A stretch of 64,000 nucleotides of DNA. It comes from Collinsella sp. Its GTDB lineage: Bacteria > Actinomycetota > Coriobacteriia > Coriobacteriales > Coriobacteriaceae. The stretch is taken from NCBI GenBank assembly GCA_019414345.1, contig DXMF01000002.1, positions 10,935-74,934 on the forward strand, written 5' to 3'. The translations under genes were made by a program, and so were the position numbers. Every line of letters starts with the position of its first letter. Position 1 is the stretch's first letter. Shown one piece after another: positions 40,573 to 49,168 of this stretch. The notes below the pieces were generated by a model. The model saw nothing but the letters and a program-made list of their open reading frames with translations. It did not search any database and was not told the DNA's origin.

Positions 40573-40616
40573 ACACCTAGGTTTACAGCTGACAAGACAG
40601 CTGTAAACCTAGGTGT
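40573..40616. promoter_or_regulatory. 19-bp palindrome upstream of nadA, candidate NiaR operator
   Basis: Perfect arms ACACCTAGGTTTACAGCTG (40573-40591) and complement (40598-40616) with a 6-nt spacer, 42 bp before nadA. Position and the presence of niaR in the same operon suggest an operator. It could alternatively be a repeat element; only one copy is seen in the window. Confidence 0.55.
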
Positions 40617-40640
40617 AAAGTTGAAATAAAGATTCAATCA

Positions 40641-40699
40641 TGCGGCAGGTCCATTTTCGAACTGGCAAGCTGAGGATAGTCGAAAATGGACCTGCCGCA
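40641..40699. repeat. 20-bp perfect palindrome in the nadA/LytTR gap
   Basis: Arms TGCGGCAGGTCCATTTTCGA and complement around 19 nt. It resembles families B, D and F in size and shape but has a different sequence. The rest of the 461-bp gap 40532-40992 holds the nadA palindrome and no gene I can support. Confidence 0.65.
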
Positions 40700-40992
40700 C
40701 GGTTCGAGCGGATAGTTTTGCCCTGGCCCAAGGGGCTGCAGACGGAATCTCGGCTGCAGCCAAGGCGTGGCCACGAACCGTGCACTGCCGATGCTTGGCG
40801 CCGGCGGTCGGCCTGATTCCCCGTCCAACCGCCGGCATCGATTGACATGTGTATCCATGGAGTATTGTGCGGCCGCCAAAACTGACGCCCTGCCGCTCGG
40901 CGCGAGTTGCGCACCGTGGGGCGCAAACGGGGTGTTCCCCCGCGGGCGGCGCGCACCCAATGTGGCAAAATCGAACTACTAAGGGGGCTCGA

Positions 40993-41715
40993 ATGCTCAA
41001 GATTATCGCCTGCGACGACGACGTCGCTTTTCTAGATAGACTGCACCGGATGATCGACCGCTGGTCGACCGAGACGGGCACGGCAGTCGACGTTGCGCTC
41101 GTCACGCGCGGCGAGGACCTGCTGGCCCGCCATGCTGCATCGCGCGCCGACATCATTCTGCTCGACATGATCATGCCGCTCGTCAACGGCATGGACACCG
41201 CGCGGGAGCTGCGCCAATCCGACACCGCCGTGCGACTGGTGTTCCTCACCTCGTCACCCGAATTCGCGCTGGAGTCCTATGAGGTCCGCGCCTTCGACTA
41301 CCTGCTCAAGCCCGTAGCGTACGAACGCCTGGCGCAACTGCTCGATGAGCTTTCGAGCATGCGACCCGCCGCGACCGATGAGCTCGTAACCAAAACGTCC
41401 TTTGGCTACCATGCCCTGCGCCTGTCCGATATCGAATATGCCGAGGCCCGCAACAAGCACGTGGTATTCCACCTGCGCGATGGGCGCGATATCGAGGCGC
41501 TCGAGCCGTTCCGCAACATTGAGGACCAGCTAGCCAAAAACGCGAGCTTCTTTAAGTGTCACCGCAGCTACCAGGTCAACCTGCGCAATATCGACCACTT
41601 CAACCGCACGGATATCGTCATGCGCTCGGGCGCTTGCATCCCGCTGGCGCGCAGCTGCAAGCAGGGTTTCCAGGATGCCTACTTTGCGGCACGGTTCGAG
41701 GGCGGGAGGCGCTAA
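40993..41715 (+). CDS. LytTR-family response regulator
   Basis: A 240-residue regulator: receiver domain 1-120 with acidic pocket (CDDD near residues 7-10), phospho-acceptor Asp in ILLDMIMPLVNG (about 57) and conserved Lys in YLLKP, then a LytTR DNA-binding domain (about 135-235; FFKCHRSYQVNLRNI). Start ATG 40993 has AAGGGGG; the open upstream frame is not conserved. It overlaps the kinase gene by 1 bp (TAATG). Similar pairs control peptide, bacteriocin or competence functions; targets unknown. Confidence 0.92.
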   Translation: MLKIIACDDDVAFLDRLHRMIDRWSTETGTAVDVALVTRGEDLLARHAASRADIILLDMIMPLVNGMDTARELRQSDTAVRLVFLTSSPEFALESYEVRAFDYLLKPVAYERLAQLLDELSSMRPAATDELVTKTSFGYHALRLSDIEYAEARNKHVVFHLRDGRDIEALEPFRNIEDQLAKNASFFKCHRSYQVNLRNIDHFNRTDIVMRSGACIPLARSCKQGFQDAYFAARFEGGRR

Positions 41716-42992
41716 TGCTCCCCACGACCGAGATGATGCTTTGGGCAACCCACCACGCAACGACCCTACTTTTTGGCGTTTTTGCCTCGGCGGCGCTCTG
41801 CGGCATCGAGATCAACCGGCGCCATGCACTTGAGCTCGTGATGGTCAGTGCCGTAACCGGATGCGCATTCGGCCTCGCCAATGCCGTCGGCGGCGAGCTT
41901 TTCGCCCGTCAGGTATATCCGCTCGTCGTGCATCTGCCGCTCGTCATCTATCTGTGCGCGCGCTATCGCCTGAGCCCGCTGCTCGTTATGCTGGGCGTCA
42001 CCAGTGCCTACCTGAGCTGCCAGTTCAGCAACTGGATGGGCATCGCCGCGCTGGCCGCCACCGACTCGCAAATCGCGTACTACGTGGCACGCATTATCAC
42101 CACGGCCGCCGTCTTTGCGATCCTGCTGCATTGGGCAAGCGACATCGGTCCGCGCCTGGCGATCAAAAGCCCTACCGAACTCGAGATTCTGCTCATCCTG
42201 CCGCTCGTCTACTACATCTTTGACTACGCCACCAACGTCTACACCACGCTCTTCCACTCGGGTTCCGTGGTGACGGTTGAGTTTTTGGCGTTTGCGCTTT
42301 GCGCGTTCTACCTTATGTTTCTTGCTGTGTATCTGCGCGAATACGAGGCGAAGGAAATCGCCGAGCGCGAGCGCTGGATGCTCGCGACCCGCGACAGCAC
42401 GGCCATCAAGGAGCTCGAGGCTTGGCGCCAATCTGGACGCGAGCTTTCGGTCCTCCGCCATGACATGCGGCACTTCCTGCGCGGCCTTGCGGCTTTGATC
42501 GAGGAGGGCCACATCGACGAGGCGCTCGAGCGCATCGACGAGCTCTGCGAGACGAACGACCGCACCGCCGTGCGCCGATACTGCACCAACGACACGGTCA
42601 ATATCGCGCTTTCGTCATTTAGCTCCGATATCAACCGAAACGGCATCGCCGCCGATTTGCGCGCCGCCGTGCCCGAGAGCGTCCATGTAGCCGACGTCGA
42701 TCTGTTTAGCGTGCTCTCTAACGCCCTGGACAACGCCATCGTCGCCGCAAGCGCCGCTCCCCAGGGCAAGCGATTTGTCGATCTGGACCTGCGTTGCGAG
42801 GACGGTCAACTGCTCCTTTTGGTCTCCAACACGTTTGGGCGCCCGCCGCGCATGGTCGACGGCATGCCCGTAGCCGGGCACACCGGACACGGCTTTGGAA
42901 CCAAGAGCATTAAGCTTGCCGTCGAGCGCATGAACGGCAACTGCCAGTTTCGCATCAACGGCGACCGGTTTGAGCTGCGCGCCGTGATGTAA
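41715..42992 (+). CDS. GHKL-type sensor histidine kinase
   Basis: A 425-residue kinase. Six to seven membrane segments fill residues 1-205, then a linker helix and the histidine region LRHDMRHFLRG (about 252-262) with the phospho-His, and a GHKL ATPase domain with N box LSNALDNAI and GHGFGTKSIK glycine box. Start ATG 41715 overlaps the regulator stop. AgrC/ComD/NatK-like plan: the membrane domain is the sensor. No peptide signal gene was seen adjacent. Confidence 0.9.
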   Translation: MLPTTEMMLWATHHATTLLFGVFASAALCGIEINRRHALELVMVSAVTGCAFGLANAVGGELFARQVYPLVVHLPLVIYLCARYRLSPLLVMLGVTSAYLSCQFSNWMGIAALAATDSQIAYYVARIITTAAVFAILLHWASDIGPRLAIKSPTELEILLILPLVYYIFDYATNVYTTLFHSGSVVTVEFLAFALCAFYLMFLAVYLREYEAKEIAERERWMLATRDSTAIKELEAWRQSGRELSVLRHDMRHFLRGLAALIEEGHIDEALERIDELCETNDRTAVRRYCTNDTVNIALSSFSSDINRNGIAADLRAAVPESVHVADVDLFSVLSNALDNAIVAASAAPQGKRFVDLDLRCEDGQLLLLVSNTFGRPPRMVDGMPVAGHTGHGFGTKSIKLAVERMNGNCQFRINGDRFELRAVM

Positions 42993-43052
42993 GGGCGCGA
43001 CAAGCCGGCGCCGCGCTCGACCCGTCAGGGCCGCCTTGCCGGTGCCAGTCCG

Positions 43053-43628
43053 CTACAGCGGCGCGGCTGCCGGGGTCAGCTGCTTGATGTATGCCCACAT
43101 ACGTTGTTTGGCGGCTTTGTCAGTGAGCGCCGCCTCGAAACCGTCGAGCGCGAGCACGCGACGACCCTGCACATGGGCGACCAAGCCGGGCTTGAGCATA
43201 GCGGTATCAAAGTCGTCGATTGCCACGAGCATGTCGGCATAGGTCTCGCGCATGGTATCGGCCGCGCGATCGTCCAACAGCAGGACCGCCTCGGGGTCCA
43301 AGGCCTCGAGCGCCTCGCGGAACAGCTCGCACGGCAGACCCTCGCCTACCGCAACCGCTCCGTCGCCCGCGCCGGCAACACTTGCCAGCACGCAAAAATC
43401 CTCTGGCGCGTAGCCGATGGCACCGAGCGCCTTGCGCAGCGCGGCACCGTCTGGACCGGCAGCCAGCTCGCCGCCCGCACGCTCGGCATCGTCTAAATCA
43501 CCTTTTATCAGCACAATCGGCGAGCACGCGTTGCCCGCGATACGCACGCCGCGACCCGCGAGCGATGCGAGCTCCTGCTCGGTCGCCTGGGCGATGGCTT
43601 CTTTTTTCTGGCTTTGTGACGTGGACAT
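43053..43628 (-). CDS. Uncharacterised cytoplasmic protein
   Basis: A 191-residue soluble acidic protein. Ala/Leu/Asp-rich with central ALRKALGAIGYAPEDFCVLASV and ALDPEAVLLLDDRAADTMRETYADML. The layout faintly recalls uracil-DNA-glycosylase-like proteins found in Coriobacteriia, but catalytic motifs are not evident, so I do not assign function. Start 43628 follows GGAG. It is convergent with the histidine kinase gene and divergent from thioredoxin. Confidence 0.7.
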   Translation of the reverse strand: MSTSQSQKKEAIAQATEQELASLAGRGVRIAGNACSPIVLIKGDLDDAERAGGELAAGPDGAALRKALGAIGYAPEDFCVLASVAGAGDGAVAVGEGLPCELFREALEALDPEAVLLLDDRAADTMRETYADMLVAIDDFDTAMLKPGLVAHVQGRRVLALDGFEAALTDKAAKQRMWAYIKQLTPAAAPL

Positions 43629-43764
43629 GCGCTCTCCAATCGTTTGCGTGCCCACCATTATATAAAAGAGCCGACCGCGAGTGGTTGCATTGCGGGCCGT
43701 TGGGTATAAGCACGGTCGTACTGAGTTTTACGCGGCCGAGCCGCGTCGCACTATGGAGGTCACC

Positions 43765-44085
43765 ATGGCTGACATTAAGCAGATTACCCCCGAGAACTTC
43801 GATTCCGTCGTTAACGGCAGCCTTCCCGTGCTGGTTGATTTTTGGGCACCGTGGTGCGGTCCCTGCCGTTCGCTCTCGCCCATCGTTGACGAAGTGGCCG
43901 ACGAGCTGGCCGGCAAGCTTGCCGTCGCCAAATGCAACATTGACGACAATCAGGACCTGGCCATGAAGTTTGGCGTTATGAGCATCCCCACGCTGGTTGT
44001 CTTTAAGAACGGCGAGGAAATCGACCGCTCCGTTGGCGCGCTGCCCAAGGCCAGACTGCAGGCGCTGCTTGAGAAGCACCTGTAA
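43765..44085 (+). CDS. trxA: Thioredoxin
   Basis: A 106-residue thioredoxin with active site WCGPC (Cys31, Cys34), cis-Pro in SIPTLVVF and the usual fold length. It reduces protein disulfides in the cytoplasm. ATG 43765 follows GGAGGT with 4-5 bp spacing; an ATG at 43753 would overlap that site. Monocistronic; a terminator hairpin follows 120 bp later. Thioredoxin reductase is not in the window. Confidence 0.96.
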   Translation: MADIKQITPENFDSVVNGSLPVLVDFWAPWCGPCRSLSPIVDEVADELAGKLAVAKCNIDDNQDLAMKFGVMSIPTLVVFKNGEEIDRSVGALPKARLQALLEKHL

Positions 44086-44206
44086 TACGCTTGTTACATG
44101 TTGCCGTCTGCCTGCCGTCCATGAGCGCTTTTACGCCGCTCGCCGGACTTCTGAATGCACCGAGTGCAACCACGGATAGTATGGTAGTCACAAACAGCCC
44201 CCAGTG

Positions 44207-44243
44207 AACGGGTGCGGGTCGCACAGACTCGTACCCGTTTTCT
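44207..44243 (+). terminator. Intrinsic terminator downstream of trxA
   Basis: Stem AACGGGTGCGGGT/ACTCGTACCCGTT with wobble pairs and a TTTTCTT tail. It separates trxA from the nickel/hyp cluster. The 120 bp between trxA and the hairpin contain no recognisable gene. Confidence 0.75.
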
Positions 44244-44316
44244 TATGCAGCTGCGCGCAGAGCGGGCGTAGTAAAATCTGAACCACTGAACTGCCCCATA
44301 CAAAAGGAGATTTCCC

Positions 44317-44565
44317 ATGCATGATGTTGGAATGAACATGAGCCAGCTTGCCATGAGCGTCAAGCAGGTCGACGACACCATCGAGCTCGCTCACGAGTGG
44401 AGCCATCAGCTGCTGCATGCGACCGAGAATTTTGACATGGAGCGCATCGGCGCCAAGCTCGAGGCCGCCATGGCCGCGCTGCACGAGGCCCATGATGCAC
44501 TCGAGGGCTACGAAGAGGCCATCGAGGCCGACCACAACTCCGTCGGCTCCGTGAAGCTGGTGTAA
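44317..44565 (+). CDS. Small helical protein of the nikR-hyp cluster
   Basis: An 82-residue acidic, probably all-helical protein with five His (MHDVG, AHEW, SHQLLHAT, LHEAH), starting 11 bp after AAAAGGAG. Its stop is 1 bp before the nikR start, so the two are co-translated. The His content and context suggest a link to nickel or hydrogenase maturation, but I do not recognise the family. Confidence 0.75.
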   Translation: MHDVGMNMSQLAMSVKQVDDTIELAHEWSHQLLHATENFDMERIGAKLEAAMAALHEAHDALEGYEEAIEADHNSVGSVKLV

Positions 44566-44566
44566 C

Positions 44567-45079
44567 GTGGCCGAACACGAGCACGGCTGCGGGTACGAGC
44601 ACGAGCATCCGCATGGGGCGGACGGTGACGCGGGCTGCCACTGTAGTGGCTCCGGCTCCGAGCTGGTCCGTTTTTCGGTTACCGCACCGGACGACCTGCT
44701 GCGCCGTTTTGACGAACAGATCGCGCGCCGCGGCGACGTGGCCAACCGCTCCGAGGCCGTGCGCGACCTGATTCGCGCCTCGATCGCCAAGGAGCAGATG
44801 CGCACGCCCGATGAGCATGTTATCGGGTCGCTCACCATGATCTACGACCATCACACCGGCGATCTGACGCGCCGCCTGGACGAGGTGCAGCACGACTACA
44901 CCAACGAGATCGTATCGACCATGCACGTGCATCTGGATCACCACAACTGCTTGGAGATTCTGGCGCTCAAGGGTCGCGGCGAGCGCGTCTACGAACTAGC
45001 CGACCGCCTGCTGGGCCTGCGCGGCGTCAAACACGGCGAGCTCACGTGCGCCGCCACCAAGCAGAGCCTGGGGCTGTAA
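44567..45079 (+). CDS. nikR: Nickel-responsive regulator NikR with His-rich N-terminal extension
   Basis: A 170-residue NikR. Ribbon-helix-helix at about residues 33-75 (VRFSVTAPDDLLRRFDE) and ACT-like nickel domain with HVHLDHHNC, which keeps the spacing of the nickel ligands H87, H89 and C95 of E. coli NikR. A His/Cys-rich extension (HEHGCGYEHEHPHG, CHC) of about 28 residues precedes the DNA-binding part. Start is GTG 44567, one base after the upstream stop. It probably senses nickel for the hydrogenase cluster. Confidence 0.93.
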   Translation: MAEHEHGCGYEHEHPHGADGDAGCHCSGSGSELVRFSVTAPDDLLRRFDEQIARRGDVANRSEAVRDLIRASIAKEQMRTPDEHVIGSLTMIYDHHTGDLTRRLDEVQHDYTNEIVSTMHVHLDHHNCLEILALKGRGERVYELADRLLGLRGVKHGELTCAATKQSLGL

Positions 45080-45108
45080 CAGCACACATTTCAACGAAGG
45101 AGGGTCGC

Positions 45109-47580
45109 ATGCGACATGCGCATATCCATGTAACGGGCATTGTGCAGGGTGTCGGCATGCGACCGTTTGTGTATCGCGAGGCCATGGCGCACGGCATTTG
45201 CGGCTGGGTGCTCAACGCGGGCGACGGCGTGCATATCGAGGCGCACGCTTCGGTCGAGGCGCTCGACGGCTTTGTCGCCGCGCTGTCGGAGCACGCGCCT
45301 GCCGCGACCCGCGTTGAGCATGTCGAGGTTATGGACCTAGCACCCGGCAACTGGGACGCCGCTAACGAGCAGGGTTTTCGCATTGTGGCGTCACAGGATC
45401 AAACTGCCCACACGACGCTCATCTCACCCGACATCGCCACGTGCGACGACTGCCTGCGCGAGCTGTTCGACCCCGCCGACCGACGCTTTCACTATCCCTT
45501 TATCAACTGCACCAACTGCGGACCGCGCTTTACCATCATTCGCTCGCTGCCCTATGACCGAGCGGCCACCTCGATGAATCGCTTTCCCATGTGCCCCACC
45601 TGCGCCGCAGAGTATGCCGATCCGCTCGATCGGCGATTTCACGCGCAGCCCGATGCCTGCTTTGATTGTGGACCGCATATTACGTGGCGTGAGGTCAATT
45701 GCGGTGTTGTGCCAACGGCGGTCGACGCGACACCAGCCGTCGGCTCCACGCGCGAGGCCAGCGATGCCATCATCGAACGCTGCGTCGAGCTGCTGGCTGG
45801 CGGCGGCATCGTCGCCATCAAGGGTCTGGGCGGATTCCACCTGGCCTGCGATGCCACCAACGAACAAGCGGTACGCGAGCTGCGCCGTCGCAAGCGTCGC
45901 AGCAATAAGCCGCTTGCCGTTATGGTGCGCGACCTTGCCGACGCCGAGCGCCTGTGTCACATCGATGGCGTTGAGCGCGAGCTTCTCGCCGGCAGCATCC
46001 GTCCCATTGTGCTGCTGCGCCGACGCACTGTTGGCGAGGGCAACGGCGATTCTCCCGACGCCCTCGTACTCGCACCGTCCGTCGCGCACGACCTGCCCGA
46101 GCTTGGCGTTATGCTCCCCTACACCCCGCTTCAGCATCTTCTGCTTGCAGCTGCCGCGTCGCACGGCATGCACGCGCTCGTCATGACCAGCGGCAACCTG
46201 AGCGAAGAGCCCATCGAGACCGATGACGATCTTGCCTGGGAACGCCTCGTTGCCGCCGGCATTGCCGACGCGCTGCTCGGCAACAATCGAGCGATTCTCT
46301 CGCGCTATGACGATTCCGTGGTGCGCGTGGTTGACGGCGCCGTTATGCCCGTGCGCCGCGCTCGCGGATATGCACCCCAGCCGCTGCCGTTGCCGGCGCT
46401 CGAACGCGCTCCGTCCTGCGTGCTCGCCTGCGGGCCACAACAAAAGGCCACGATTGCGCTCACGCGTGAAGGGACGAACGGCGAGGCAACCTGTTTTGTG
46501 TCGCAGCATATCGGCGATGTTGAAAACGGCGGGACCTTCGATGCCTGGAACGCTGCGCGCACGCGCTTGGAAGATCTCTTTGATTTGGCGCCCGCCGCCT
46601 TGGCCTGCGATTTACACCCCAGCTATCTATCGGGCCAGTGGGCGCGCGAGCAGGGGCGAAAATGCAATCTGCCGCTCGTCGAGGTGCAGCACCATCATGC
46701 GCATATCGCGAGCGTAATGGCCGAAGCCATCGCCGCGGGCCAGCTTACAACCGACGCGCGTGTCCTTGGCATCGCCTTTGACGGCACCGGCGCCGGCACC
46801 GATGGGACCATTTGGGGCGGCGAGTTTCTTGTTGCCAGCCTTGGCGGCTTTGAGCGCGCCGCGCATTTGCGCACCTGGGCGCTCCCCGGCGGGGCGGCCT
46901 CCGTGCGCGACGCCTGCCGCAACGCCTTTGCCCTGCTCAGTGAGCTCGGCCTGCTCGAGCACCCAGGTGCCGCTCGGCTTTTGGACAGCCTCGGCGAGCA
47001 AACGCGCAGCGTGACAGCCACCATGATCGAGCGCGGCATCAACAGCCCGCGTACCAGCAGCATGGGGCGTCTCTTTGATGCCGCGGCAGCAATTCTGGGC
47101 ATCTGCGACAAGGCAACCTACGAGGGCGAACCCGCCATCGAGCTTGAGGCTGCCGCCTGGCGCGCGCTCGACAACGAAATCGCCCATTTTCCCGACGACA
47201 ACGCCGGCCATTTCGCATCTGGCCCATCGTGGCTGAACGGCCCCCATGTTCTGGATCAGAAAGCACTCTTTGAGACACTTTTGGGAGGAACTGAAGCCGG
47301 AGCGCCCGCCGACAGGCTCGCACTCGACTTCCATGTCGCCGTCGCGCGCTCCTCGGCGCGCATCGCCAGCGATATCTGCGTGCACGAGGGCATCGACACC
47401 GTCGCGCTCTCGGGCGGCGTGTTCATGAACCGACTTCTGCTTCAACTCCTCACCCGCGAGCTCAAAAGCGCAGGCCTTACTGTCCTCGTCCCCCAAACCG
47501 TGCCCGTTAACGACGGCTGCATCGCCTACGGTCAGGCGGCAGTCGCACGCGCTCGCCTCGCGCAGGTCGCGCCACAATAG
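45109..47580 (+). CDS. hypF: Carbamoyltransferase HypF
   Basis: An 823-residue [NiFe]-hydrogenase maturation factor that makes the CN ligands from carbamoyl phosphate with HypE. Acylphosphatase domain 1-90 (GIVQGVGMRPFVYREA), zinc fingers with CDDCLREL, CTNCGPRFT and CPTCAAEY, YrdC-like domain (KGLGGFHLACDATN) and the C-terminal Kae1-like domain (HHHAHIASVMAE and SGGVFMNR). ATG 45109 follows GAAGGAGGG. Confidence 0.97.
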   Translation: MRHAHIHVTGIVQGVGMRPFVYREAMAHGICGWVLNAGDGVHIEAHASVEALDGFVAALSEHAPAATRVEHVEVMDLAPGNWDAANEQGFRIVASQDQTAHTTLISPDIATCDDCLRELFDPADRRFHYPFINCTNCGPRFTIIRSLPYDRAATSMNRFPMCPTCAAEYADPLDRRFHAQPDACFDCGPHITWREVNCGVVPTAVDATPAVGSTREASDAIIERCVELLAGGGIVAIKGLGGFHLACDATNEQAVRELRRRKRRSNKPLAVMVRDLADAERLCHIDGVERELLAGSIRPIVLLRRRTVGEGNGDSPDALVLAPSVAHDLPELGVMLPYTPLQHLLLAAAASHGMHALVMTSGNLSEEPIETDDDLAWERLVAAGIADALLGNNRAILSRYDDSVVRVVDGAVMPVRRARGYAPQPLPLPALERAPSCVLACGPQQKATIALTREGTNGEATCFVSQHIGDVENGGTFDAWNAARTRLEDLFDLAPAALACDLHPSYLSGQWAREQGRKCNLPLVEVQHHHAHIASVMAEAIAAGQLTTDARVLGIAFDGTGAGTDGTIWGGEFLVASLGGFERAAHLRTWALPGGAASVRDACRNAFALLSELGLLEHPGAARLLDSLGEQTRSVTATMIERGINSPRTSSMGRLFDAAAAILGICDKATYEGEPAIELEAAAWRALDNEIAHFPDDNAGHFASGPSWLNGPHVLDQKALFETLLGGTEAGAPADRLALDFHVAVARSSARIASDICVHEGIDTVALSGGVFMNRLLLQLLTRELKSAGLTVLVPQTVPVNDGCIAYGQAAVARARLAQVAPQ

Positions 47581-47711
47581 GCTGTTCGGCCAGCCCGCAA
47601 GCCGCCGTCTCACAGGCGTAACGCGTTTGCCCGCGAACCCCGCGAGCGCTACCATCAACTGATGGATTATTAAGCGCCCATCCAGCGCAAAGCGTATAAA
47701 AGGGGAACAAT

Positions 47712-47972
47712 ATGTGCCTTGCCGTTCCCGGCAAAGTAGTCAAACGCGACGACGACCTCAAGGCCACCGTCGACATGATGGGCATCGAGCGCCCCGTGTC
47801 GCTGAGACTCGTGCCGACGGCGCAGGTAGGCGACTATATTCTCGTACACGCCGGCTTTGGCATCCAGATCGTCGACGAGCAGGAAGCGCAAGAAACGCTC
47901 GAGCTCGTTAATGCCATGACCGAACTGGCCGAAGAAGACCAACTGGCCAGCAACCCGGCCGAGGCATACTAG
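47712..47972 (+). CDS. hypC: Hydrogenase assembly chaperone HypC
   Basis: An 86-residue HypC/HupF-family chaperone. The N-terminal MCLAVPGKV has the essential Cys2. With HypD it forms the scaffold on which Fe(CN)2CO is built and delivered to the large subunit. It overlaps hypD by 1 bp. A 131-bp space after hypF contains a possible TATAAA box near 47693. Confidence 0.96.
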   Translation: MCLAVPGKVVKRDDDLKATVDMMGIERPVSLRLVPTAQVGDYILVHAGFGIQIVDEQEAQETLELVNAMTELAEEDQLASNPAEAY

Positions 47973-49084
47973 TGGCGGCCGGACAGCCGGCGCGCTCCGG
48001 TATCGACTTTTCGGCATTTCGCGATTCCAAGCTGGCTCGCGAGCTCATCGAGCGCATTCATGAGCTTGCCGGCGACCGCGCCATCAACCTTATGGAAGTC
48101 TGCGGCACGCATACCGTGAGTATCGGGCGCTATGGCTTTCGCTCCATTATGCCTGCCGGGCTCAAACTGCTGAGCGGTCCGGGTTGCCCCGTCTGCGTTA
48201 CCGCCAACCGCGACATCGACCACGCAATCGCGCTCGCCAACATAGACGGCGCCATCATCACCACCTTTGGCGACATGATGCGCGTGCCCGGGTCATCCAC
48301 CTCGCTCGCTGCGCAAAAGGCGGCAGGGCGTGACATTCGCATCGTCTACTCCCCGCTCGACGCGCTCGACATTGCCGAGCAAAACCCCGATCGCCCGGTC
48401 ATTTTTATGGGCGTGGGCTTTGAGACCACAACGCCCACCATCGCCGCCGCCATTTTGGAGGCCGATGCACGCGGACTCCAGAACTTCTCGGTCTACTGCG
48501 CCCACAAGACCACGCCGCCGGCGCTGCGCGCCATCGCCAACGATCCCGAGACCACTATCGACGGCTTTATCCTGCCGGGCCACGTCGCCACCATCACGGG
48601 CTTAGCCCCCTTTGGCTTTTTGGTCGACGAGTTTAAGACTCCAGGCGTGGTAACGGGATTTGAGCCGGTCGACATCTTGCAGGGTATCTGCATGCTGGTC
48701 CAGATGGTTGTTGAGGGGCAACCCGCGATCGACAACGCCTACCGTCGCGGCGTCAATGCCGACGGCAATCCTGTGGCGCGCCAGCTGGTCGAGCAGGTAT
48801 TTGAGCCGTGCGATACCACGTGGCGCGGGCTGGGATCGATTGCGGCTTCGGGACTCGCCATTCGTCCCGAGTTTTCGCACTTTGATGCCAGCATGCGCTT
48901 TGACGTGTCCATCGAGCCGACGGTCGAGCCACGCGGGTGCCGCTGCGGCGACGTGCTGCGCGGGGCCATTACGCCGAGCGACTGCCCCCTGTTCGACCAC
49001 GCTTGTACGCCCGAGCATCCCGTCGGCCCCTGCATGGTGAGCTCCGAGGGCAGCTGCGCAGCATATTTCCGCTACCGAGGCTAA
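47972..49084 (+). CDS. hypD: Hydrogenase formation protein HypD
   Basis: A 370-residue [4Fe-4S] scaffold protein. Motifs: MEVCGTHTVSIGRYG, LLSGPGCPVC, VGFETTTPT, CRCGDVLRG and the cluster ligands toward the C-terminus (GPCMVSSEGSCAAYFRY). Start GTG 47972 overlaps the hypC stop (TAGTG). Confidence 0.96.
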   Translation: MAAGQPARSGIDFSAFRDSKLARELIERIHELAGDRAINLMEVCGTHTVSIGRYGFRSIMPAGLKLLSGPGCPVCVTANRDIDHAIALANIDGAIITTFGDMMRVPGSSTSLAAQKAAGRDIRIVYSPLDALDIAEQNPDRPVIFMGVGFETTTPTIAAAILEADARGLQNFSVYCAHKTTPPALRAIANDPETTIDGFILPGHVATITGLAPFGFLVDEFKTPGVVTGFEPVDILQGICMLVQMVVEGQPAIDNAYRRGVNADGNPVARQLVEQVFEPCDTTWRGLGSIAASGLAIRPEFSHFDASMRFDVSIEPTVEPRGCRCGDVLRGAITPSDCPLFDHACTPEHPVGPCMVSSEGSCAAYFRYRG

Positions 49085-49090
49085 TAGGTT

Positions 49091-49129
49091 CCGCCGTTCT
49101 AACGAACGGCGGACCAGTCGACGCTGCGC
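49091..49129 (+). repeat. Partial copy of the structured element between hypD and hypE
   Basis: Hairpin CCGCCGTTC-TAAC-GAACGGCGG starting 7 bp after the hypD stop, then 7 bases and GACGCTGCGC. The same hairpin and decamer open the full element at 10542, next to hypA. The remainder of the element (P1, P2) is missing here. Confidence 0.65.
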
Positions 49130-49168
49130 CTCACCCATATAATTCCACCCACGATTGGAGTTTTCGAT

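Noticed and set aside
40849..40992. N-terminal extension of the LytTR regulator
   Set aside because: The frame is open upstream, but ATG 40993 has the ribosome site and matches the receiver-domain start.
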